This document shows positions 1 through 4,140 of a DNA stretch of 5,189 nucleotides, piece after piece. Each line of letters begins with the position of its first letter. The first letter of the stretch is position 1. This DNA is from an uncultured Pseudomonadota bacterium. Its GTDB lineage: Bacteria; Pseudomonadota; Gammaproteobacteria; Methylococcales; Methylomonadaceae. The stretch lies in the NCBI GenBank assembly GCA_903904275.1, contig CAIVBX010000181.1, forward strand, positions 1-5,189, written 5' to 3'. Below the pieces are notes generated by a model, which had not been told where the DNA came from, made no database searches, and saw nothing but the letters and a program-made list of their open reading frames with translations. A program made the translations under genes and the position numbers.

Positions 1-361
1 ACCGTTTAGACGTTTTTCAATGGCGGCGCAAAACTTTTTACGCAATTACCCGTGGCGCGGCAACGTGCGTGAATTAAAAAATTTAGTACAACGTTTAATG
101 ATTTTAGGCGTTGGCGAAGAAGTGGAATTGGATGAAGTTAAAAATACGCTTGGAAAAATTACGAATGATTCGATGATTTTATCGTCGATTCCAGAGTTTT
201 TTAATTTACCGTTAAAAGAAGCGCGTGACCACTTTGAAAAAGCCTATTTGGAATACCATTTTGAAAAAACAGGTGGAAGCGTCGCTAAATTATCAGCGGC
301 AGTTGGCATGGAACGCACGCATTTATATCGAAAATTACATTCATTAAATATCAAGCTGTAA
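1..361 (+). CDS. ntrX: NtrC-family sigma-54-dependent response regulator, C-terminal end (probably NtrX)
   Basis: This is the 3' end of a gene entering from the left edge; the frame is open from base 2, giving 119 visible codons. The ATG at base 20 is internal, because the upstream codons read PFRRFS, which continues the family sequence. The visible part has the end of the AAA+ sigma-54 activator domain, with the NYPWRGNVRELKNLVQRL block that carries the sensor-2 arginine. A variable linker follows, and the protein ends in a Fis-type helix-turn-helix (GGSVAKLSAAVGMERTHLYRKL). The ERTHLYRKL helix is typical of NtrX, the regulator paired with the sensor kinase NtrY in nitrogen and redox control, and less like NtrC itself. 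Such proteins bind upstream enhancers and drive open-complex formation by sigma-54 polymerase. The receiver domain and most of the ATPase domain lie outside the window, so the NtrX assignment rests on the C-terminus alone; another NtrC-family member is possible. It converges on dnaK. Confidence 0.8.
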   Translation, partial: PFRRFSMAAQNFLRNYPWRGNVRELKNLVQRLMILGVGEEVELDEVKNTLGKITNDSMILSSIPEFFNLPLKEARDHFEKAYLEYHFEKTGGSVAKLSAAVGMERTHLYRKLHSLNIKL

Positions 362-374
362 AATTTGGGGCTAA

Positions 375-411
375 AAAAAGCCCCGCTTGAAAAATTCAAG
401 CGGGGCTTTTT
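375..411. terminator. Bidirectional intrinsic terminator between ntrX and dnaK
   Basis: A perfect 17-bp stem (375-391 with 395-411) closes a 3-nt loop. Its core GCCCCGCTTGAA pairs with TTCAAGCGGGGC. On the plus strand the GC core is followed by CTTTTTAGTTTT; on the minus strand it is followed by the complement of the A-run at 373-379. It therefore ends both the ntrX transcript, whose stop is 14 nt before the stem, and the dnaK transcript, whose stop is about 30 nt away. An extra GGGGCT arm at 367-372 can pair instead with AGCCCC at 379-384. Confidence 0.93.
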
Positions 412-441
412 AGTTTTCGAGGAGAACGAAAATTTATTTTT

Positions 442-2352
442 TTATTTCTTCACTTCTTCAAAATCCGCATCAATTACGCTATCATCAGCAGGTTTTGCTT
501 CTTCAGCGTGAGCATGACCGCCTTCTGCACCACCTTCTTGAGCATAAGCACGTTCAGCTAATTTGCCAAACACTTCGCTTAACGCTTCAGATTTTGCTTC
601 GATGTCTGCTTTATCATCACCTTTTAACGCTTCTTTGACGGCTTCAATGGCTTTTTCGATGTCGGCTTTTTCGTCTGCGCCAACTTTTTCGCCTAAATCT
701 TTCAACGATTTTTCGGTTGCGTGAACTAAACCGTCTGCGTGATTTCTTGCTTGAACTAATTCCACCAATTTTTTGTCTTCTTCTGCGTGCGCTTCGGCAT
801 CTTTTACCATACGTTCAACTTCTTCGTCCGACAAACCACTTGATGCTTTAATCACAATAGATTGTTTTTTGCCTGTCGCTTTGTCTTTTGCCGATACGTT
901 CAAAATACCGTTTGCATCGATGTCGAAAGAAACTTCGATTTGTGGCACACCGCGAGCCGCTGGTGGAATATCTGCTAAATCAAAACGTCCCAATGATTTA
1001 TTAGCATTCGCTTTTTCACGTTCACCTTGCAACACATGAATCGTTACTGCGGTTTGGTTGTCATCAGCGGTTGAGAAAACTTGCGATTTTTGCGTTGGAA
1101 TCGTGGTGTTTTTCTCAATCAATTTGGTCAAAATACCGCCCATTGTTTCGATACCGAGTGACAATGGAATTACGTCTAATAATAAAACGTCTTTTACGTC
1201 ACCACCTAAAACACCCGCTTGAATTGCCGCGCCTAACGCTACCGCTTCATCAGGATTTACGTCTTTGCGTGGTTCTTTGCCGAAGATTTTCGCAACCATT
1301 TCTTGTACTTTTGGCATACGGGTTTGACCGCCAACCAAAATTACGTCGTTGATTTCAGAAGCAGAAACGCCAGCGTCTTTTAACGCCATTTCGCAAGGTG
1401 CTTTGGTGCGTAAAATCAATTCTTCAACAAGTGATTCCAATTTTGCGCGTGTTAATTTCACGTTTAAATGTTTTGGCCCTGTTGCGTCAGCGGTGATGTA
1501 AGGCAAATTTACGTCAGTTTGTTGGCTAGACGATAATTCGATTTTTGCTTTTTCAGCCGCTTCTTTTAAACGTTGCAATGCAAGTGGGTCGTTGTGAACG
1601 TCAACGCCTGTGTCTTTTTTGAATTCGTCTGCTAAAAATTCGATGACGCGCGAGTCAAAATCTTCACCACCTAAGAAGGTGTCACCGTTTGTCGCCAATA
1701 CTTCAAATTGATGTTCGCCGTCGATTTCTGCGATTTCGATAATTGAAACGTCGAATGTACCGCCACCTAAATCATAAACTGCGATTTTTGTGTCGCCTTT
1801 TGGTTTATCCATACCGAATGCTAAAGCCGCCGCCGTTGGTTCGTTGATAATCCGTAAAACTTCTAAGCCAGCGATACGACCTGCGTCTTTTGTTGCTTGG
1901 CGTTGTGAGTCGTTGAAATACGCAGGAACGGTGATAACGGCTTGCGTGACTTCTTCACCTAAATACGCTTCTGCGTCTTTTTTCATTTTCATCAAAACGC
2001 GAGCTGAAATTTCAGGAGCCGCCATTTTTTTACCGTGAACATCAACCCAAGCATCGCCATTGTTCGCTTCAACGATTGAATAAGGCACCATTTTGATGTC
2101 TTTTTGAACGGCTTCTTCTTTAAATTTACGACCGATTAAACGTTTAATCGCAAATAAAGTGTTTTTAGGGTTTGTAACCGCTTGACGTTTTGCTGATTGA
2201 CCAACTAACACTTCGTCGTCGCTGCTGAACGCGATAATTGACGGGGTTGTTCTCGCGCCTTCGCTATTTTCAATAACTTTAACTGCGCCATTTTCTAAAA
2301 CAGCCACACATGAATTTGTTGTGCCTAAATCGATACCAATAATTTTTGCCAT
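442..2352 (-). CDS. dnaK: Molecular chaperone DnaK (Hsp70)
   Basis: This is a complete 636-residue cytoplasmic Hsp70, close to the 638 residues of E. coli DnaK. It is an ATP-driven chaperone that binds exposed hydrophobic peptides and works with DnaJ and the exchange factor GrpE. The nucleotide-binding domain covers about residues 1-385: phosphate loop IDLGTTNS at 7-14, catalytic Lys70, second phosphate loop DLGGGTFD at 194-201 with Thr199, and the adenosine-side motif VILVGGQTRMPKVQ at 337-350. The hydrophobic linker DVLLLDV is at 388-394, followed by the beta substrate-binding domain (about 395-505), the helical lid, and an Ala/Glu/Gly/His-rich tail ending in EEVKK. The start is fixed by MAKIIGIDLG and a GGAG ribosome site at 2362-2365, 9 nt upstream. 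It lies 72 bp downstream of grpE and is probably co-transcribed with it; a second heat-shock-type promoter in the gap may add dnaK-only transcripts. No dnaJ follows; the gene ends at a terminator shared with convergent ntrX. Confidence 0.99.
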   Translation of the reverse strand: MAKIIGIDLGTTNSCVAVLENGAVKVIENSEGARTTPSIIAFSSDDEVLVGQSAKRQAVTNPKNTLFAIKRLIGRKFKEEAVQKDIKMVPYSIVEANNGDAWVDVHGKKMAAPEISARVLMKMKKDAEAYLGEEVTQAVITVPAYFNDSQRQATKDAGRIAGLEVLRIINEPTAAALAFGMDKPKGDTKIAVYDLGGGTFDVSIIEIAEIDGEHQFEVLATNGDTFLGGEDFDSRVIEFLADEFKKDTGVDVHNDPLALQRLKEAAEKAKIELSSSQQTDVNLPYITADATGPKHLNVKLTRAKLESLVEELILRTKAPCEMALKDAGVSASEINDVILVGGQTRMPKVQEMVAKIFGKEPRKDVNPDEAVALGAAIQAGVLGGDVKDVLLLDVIPLSLGIETMGGILTKLIEKNTTIPTQKSQVFSTADDNQTAVTIHVLQGEREKANANKSLGRFDLADIPPAARGVPQIEVSFDIDANGILNVSAKDKATGKKQSIVIKASSGLSDEEVERMVKDAEAHAEEDKKLVELVQARNHADGLVHATEKSLKDLGEKVGADEKADIEKAIEAVKEALKGDDKADIEAKSEALSEVFGKLAERAYAQEGGAEGGHAHAEEAKPADDSVIDADFEEVKK

Positions 2353-2393
2353 GAGGTTTTACTCCAAAATAATTTTTTTAAAAGATGTTACAA

Positions 2394-2421
2394 ATGTAGG
2401 GTAGTTTTTTGTGATTTCAAG
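2394..2421 (-). promoter_or_regulatory. Candidate internal sigma-32 promoter for dnaK
   Basis: On the minus strand the grpE-dnaK gap contains a perfect heat-shock -35 (CTTGAAA, 2421-2415, preceded by CC). A 13-nt spacer and CCCTACAT (2401-2394) follow, the latter matching 5 of the 7 defined positions of CCCCATNT. The spacer equals that of the grpE promoter. The -35 starts 3 nt after the grpE stop codon, so it is not constrained by coding. The imperfect -10 suggests a weaker promoter that could raise DnaK over GrpE. This is a sequence match only. Confidence 0.5.
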
Positions 2422-2424
2422 GGC

Positions 2425-2991
2425 TTATTCAGCGGCTTTTGCAACAACAACCATTGCAGGACGTAATAAGCGACCATTCAACATATAACCTTTTTGGAAT
2501 ACGTTGACGATAGTGTTTGGTTCTGCGCCTTCGACAAACATCATGCTGACGGCGTTATGTTGCTCAGGATTTAAAGGCAAACCGAGTGGGTCAATCGTAA
2601 TCACATTATTTTTTTCAAATGCTGCTTCAAATTGTTTGATTGTGAGTTCACAGCCTTCACGGAATTTTTTTACTTCGTCGCTGTCGCCCGTTGCAAGTTG
2701 TAAGCCCATGAATAAACTGTCTAAAACAGGCAATAATTCTTTCGCAAAATTTGAAACGGCATATTTACGCGCATCGTCAATGTCTTTTACGGTGCGACGT
2801 TTTAAGTTTTCCATTTCAGCTAGCGTGCGTAACATTTTGTCGTTAGCTTCTTCGGCAGCTTTTTTGATTTCAGCGAGTTCGGCTTTTAATTCGTCAAGCG
2901 TGTATTCATGTTCACCAACTTCGGTATGCGTTGCGTGTAAATCAATTTCTTCTGTTTCTGGCGTTGCCAAATTTTCTTCTGCGTTGCTCAT
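2425..2991 (-). CDS. grpE: Nucleotide exchange factor GrpE
   Basis: This is a complete 188-residue GrpE, similar to the 197 residues in E. coli. It is a cytoplasmic homodimer that releases ADP from DnaK, resetting the chaperone cycle, and can act as a thermosensor. The first 28 or so residues are acidic and probably disordered (EENLATPETEEIDL). A long charged helix, predicted coiled coil, runs from about 30 to 80 and includes the family block AEMENLKRR at 58-66. A helical dimer region follows, and then the C-terminal beta domain that touches DnaK, recognised by LGLPLNPEQHNAV (136-148) and FQKGYMLNGRLLRPAMVVVAK (165-185). The start is supported by AGGAA at 3002-3006, 10 nt upstream; this spacing is slightly long. 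It is the first gene of a grpE-dnaK unit behind a strong sigma-32 promoter, with a leader of roughly 35-40 nt. No hrcA lies upstream; the neighbour is a peroxiredoxin gene that ends in its own terminator. Confidence 0.98.
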   Translation of the reverse strand: MSNAEENLATPETEEIDLHATHTEVGEHEYTLDELKAELAEIKKAAEEANDKMLRTLAEMENLKRRTVKDIDDARKYAVSNFAKELLPVLDSLFMGLQLATGDSDEVKKFREGCELTIKQFEAAFEKNNVITIDPLGLPLNPEQHNAVSMMFVEGAEPNTIVNVFQKGYMLNGRLLRPAMVVVAKAAE

Positions 2992-3034
2992 GTAGAATTT
3001 TTTCCTGTGAAAATAAAAAATAATTATGAGCTTA

Positions 3035-3062
3035 AAATGGGGCAGGGGATTGTCGTTTCAAG
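3035..3062 (-). promoter_or_regulatory. Sigma-32 heat-shock promoter of grpE-dnaK
   Basis: Read on the minus strand, CTTGAAA (3062-3056, preceded by CCCC) is followed by a 13-nt spacer and CCCCATTT (3042-3035). This matches the RpoH consensus CTTGAAA-N(11-16)-CCCCATNT at every defined position. Transcription should start about 6-8 nt downstream, near 3028, leaving a leader of roughly 37 nt before the grpE ATG at 2991. This predicts direct heat induction of grpE and dnaK by RpoH rather than HrcA repression. Confidence 0.93.
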
Positions 3063-3089
3063 GGGGAGTTTGTAATTTTTGAAAATGTT

Positions 3090-3120
3090 GCTAACGAATT
3101 TGCATTTTGAGCTTGTTAGC
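3090..3120. repeat. Inverted repeat upstream of the grpE promoter
   Basis: GCTAAC (3090-3095) is repeated inverted as GTTAGC (3115-3120). One G-T and one A-T pair extend the stem to 8 bp around a 15-nt loop, and TTTTT follows at 3121-3125. On the plus strand this resembles a weak terminator, but no plus-strand gene precedes it. It lies 28 bp upstream of the grpE -35 element, so it could be a protein-binding site. Function unknown. Confidence 0.35.
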
Positions 3121-3174
3121 TTTTTGAGAATTTTTATATCCGCTGAATAAACGATGATTTTAATTTGAATTGAT

Positions 3175-3207
3175 AAAAAAAGCGTGAATTACAAAAGTAA
3201 TCCACGC
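3175..3207 (-). terminator. Intrinsic terminator of the peroxiredoxin gene
   Basis: On the minus strand GCGTGGATTAC (3207-3197) pairs with GTAATTCACGC (3192-3182) over 11 bp with one G-U, closing a TTTT loop. A run of seven T follows, the complement of A at 3175-3181. It begins 22 nt after the peroxiredoxin stop codon. It should insulate the downstream grpE-dnaK unit from peroxiredoxin transcription. Confidence 0.9.
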
Positions 3208-3229
3208 CTTTCTATATTGAAACAAATAC

Positions 3230-3835
3230 TTATAATTTGTCAGCGTTATTTGCCAAGTATTCTGCAACACCTGCTGGATTTGCATTCATGCCAGCATCAC
3301 CTTTTTTCCAACCAGCTGGGCAAACTTCGCCGTGTTCTTCGTGGAATTGCAACGCATCAACCAATCGAACTAATTCGTCAATGTTACGACCAAGTGGCAA
3401 ATCATTCACAATTTGAGCGCGAACTTTGCCCGTTGTATCAATTAAAAATGCACCACGGTACGCAATACCTACGCCATCAACTTCAACATCATAATTTTTC
3501 GCAATTGAACGGTTTAAATCTGCCGCCATTGTGTATTTAACTGCACCAATACCGCCATTATTAACAGGTGTATTACGCCATGCGTTATGTGTAAAGTGCG
3601 AATCAACAGAAACGGCAACAACTTCAACATTGCGTTTTGTAAATTCATCCATTCTGTGATCCAACGCAATCAATTCACTCGGACAAACAAACGTAAAATC
3701 TAATGGATAGAAAAATACGATGGCGTATTTGCCTTTTGTTGTTTCTGAAAAAGAAAATGAATCGACGATTTCGCCTGACCCTAAAACGGCTGGAACGGTG
3801 AAGTCTGGGGCTTGTTTACCAACTAAAACGCTCAT
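3230..3835 (-). CDS. Typical 2-Cys peroxiredoxin (AhpC/Prx1 type)
   Basis: This is a complete 201-residue thiol peroxidase that reduces hydrogen peroxide, organic peroxides and probably peroxynitrite in the cytoplasm. The fold begins with VGKQAPDFTVPAV. The active site is FYPLDFTFVCPSE, with Pro44, Thr48 and peroxidatic Cys51, and the supporting arginine is Arg127 (AYRGAF). The resolving cysteine is Cys172 in EVCPAGW, the partner that forms an intersubunit disulfide in typical 2-Cys enzymes. The length and the C-terminal segment after Cys172 place it with Prx1/Tsa-like members rather than the 187-residue enteric AhpC. No signal peptide or membrane segment is seen, and no ahpF or thioredoxin reductase lies beside it, so its reductant is probably thioredoxin. 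The start is supported by GGAG at 3842-3845, 6 nt upstream. It has its own terminator and shares a divergent control region with xoxF. GGIG (94-97) is present, but the C-terminal YF motif is changed to YL. Confidence 0.95.
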   Translation of the reverse strand: MSVLVGKQAPDFTVPAVLGSGEIVDSFSFSETTKGKYAIVFFYPLDFTFVCPSELIALDHRMDEFTKRNVEVVAVSVDSHFTHNAWRNTPVNNGGIGAVKYTMAADLNRSIAKNYDVEVDGVGIAYRGAFLIDTTGKVRAQIVNDLPLGRNIDELVRLVDALQFHEEHGEVCPAGWKKGDAGMNANPAGVAEYLANNADKL

Positions 3836-3875
3836 GAAAAACTCCGAAAATAATTGAAAATAAAAAAGACTAAAA

Positions 3876-3893
3876 TTGCCGTGTCCACGACAA
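3876..3893. promoter_or_regulatory. 18-bp imperfect palindrome, possible peroxiredoxin operator
   Basis: TTGCCGTGTCCACGACAA has the symmetric form TTG-n-CGTG-nn-CACG-n-CAA, with 14 of 18 bases symmetric. It lies 41-58 bp upstream of the peroxiredoxin ATG. If TAGAAT at 3903-3898 is the -10 box, the palindrome spans the transcription start, a common repressor position. It does not match the four-ATAG/CTAT spacing of an OxyR site. The regulator is unknown. Confidence 0.4.
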
Positions 3894-3949
3894 CTTAATT
3901 CTACACTAAAACAGTGGGAAATCGTCTAGGCGAATTGAATTCTGAAAAT

Positions 3950-3991
3950 TACGAAACAACGAAAGAATTTAAAACATACGAAACAATGAAA
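3950..3991. repeat. Pair of 15-bp direct repeats upstream of xoxF
   Basis: TACGAAACAACGAAA (3950-3964) recurs as TACGAAACAATGAAA (3977-3991), with 14 of 15 bases identical and starts 27 bp apart. The second copy ends 14 bp before the TTGACA element facing xoxF. Two like-oriented copies upstream of a -35 box resemble tandem activator sites. AT-rich sequence yields chance repeats, but the shared ACGAAACAA core is longer than expected by chance over so short a distance. Confidence 0.45.
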
Positions 3992-4005
3992 ACCACCGTT
4001 TTAAT

Positions 4006-4033
4006 TTGACATTTTAGCCAAAATCGTTAAATT
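4006..4033 (+). promoter_or_regulatory. Candidate sigma-70 promoter of xoxF
   Basis: A perfect -35 TTGACA (4006-4011) is followed after 16 nt by TAAATT (4028-4033), matching 4 of 6 bases of TATAAT; TTAAAT one base earlier is equally good. Transcription would begin near 4040, leaving a leader of about 100 nt. A weaker alternative is TTGCAA (4051-4056) with TAAAAC (4074-4079) at 17-nt spacing. The -10 boxes are mediocre, which would suit an activator-dependent promoter. Confidence 0.45.
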
Positions 4034-4077
4034 TACGCGCTTGGAGTGGCTTGCAAATTCACGTTTTGCCCTCTAAA

Positions 4078-4089
4078 ACTAACGTTAGT
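4078..4089. promoter_or_regulatory. Perfect 12-bp palindrome ACTAACGTTAGT upstream of xoxF
   Basis: ACTAACGTTAGT is identical to its reverse complement and lies 52 bp before the xoxF ATG. It falls inside the leader if the upstream promoter is used, or over the -10/start region of the weaker downstream candidate. Either way it is placed like an operator. The cognate regulator is unknown. Confidence 0.4.
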
Positions 4090-4107
4090 CATAAATCATA
4101 ATTACCG

Positions 4108-4125
4108 TTCTGTCATGTAACAGAA
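4108..4125. repeat. Inverted repeat TTCTGT-N6-ACAGAA in the xoxF leader
   Basis: Two 6-bp inverted arms (4108-4113 and 4120-4125) surround CATGTA. The element ends 4 nt before the AGGAGA ribosome site of xoxF. It could be a dimer-binding operator or a small RNA hairpin close to the ribosome site; the sequence does not decide between these. Confidence 0.35.
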
Positions 4126-4140
4126 TATCAGGAGAACCTA

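Larger units (their letters stand above)
3836..4140. promoter_or_regulatory. Divergent control region between peroxiredoxin and xoxF
   Basis: This 305-bp AT-rich stretch separates the divergent starts of the peroxiredoxin gene (minus) and xoxF (plus). I see no convincing small gene or RNA gene in it. It carries the ribosome sites of both genes, an 18-bp imperfect palindrome, a pair of 15-bp direct repeats, a TTGACA-type promoter facing xoxF and two symmetric elements in the presumed xoxF leader. On the minus strand the best -10 for the peroxiredoxin is TAGAAT (3903-3898), but its only -35 candidate (TAGACG, 19 nt upstream) is poor. Confidence 0.75.

Noticed and set aside
386..400. CTTGAA within the ntrX-dnaK terminator as a possible sigma-32 -35 box
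   Set aside because: It is part of the perfect terminator stem, so it occurs on both strands, and no CCCCATNT-like -10 follows at the right distance in either direction.
773..2038. Three plus-strand open frames of 82-93 codons (773-1039, 1071-1352, 1790-2038) inside dnaK
   Set aside because: They are antisense to an intact, highly conserved dnaK. Their translations are Ser/Arg/Leu-rich with no recognisable domain, and they reflect codon bias on the opposite strand.
2504..2995. A 163-codon plus-strand open frame covering most of grpE
   Set aside because: It is the mirror of a well-conserved grpE, has a low-complexity Ser/Ala composition and resembles no known family. Its length is explained by the codon bias of grpE.
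3090..3120. A CIRCE operator (HrcA site) upstream of grpE
   Set aside because: The inverted repeat here has GCTAAC/GTTAGC arms and a 19-nt spacer, not TTAGCACTC-N9-GAGTGCTAA.
3184..3540. A 118-codon plus-strand open frame overlapping the 3' part of the peroxiredoxin
   Set aside because: It begins inside the peroxiredoxin terminator stem, is antisense to catalytic-domain codons and has a Leu/His/Gln-rich sequence with no family resemblance.
3950..3991. CRISPR-like repeats
   Set aside because: There are only two short 15-bp copies with a 12-bp gap and no further units, so this is not an array.
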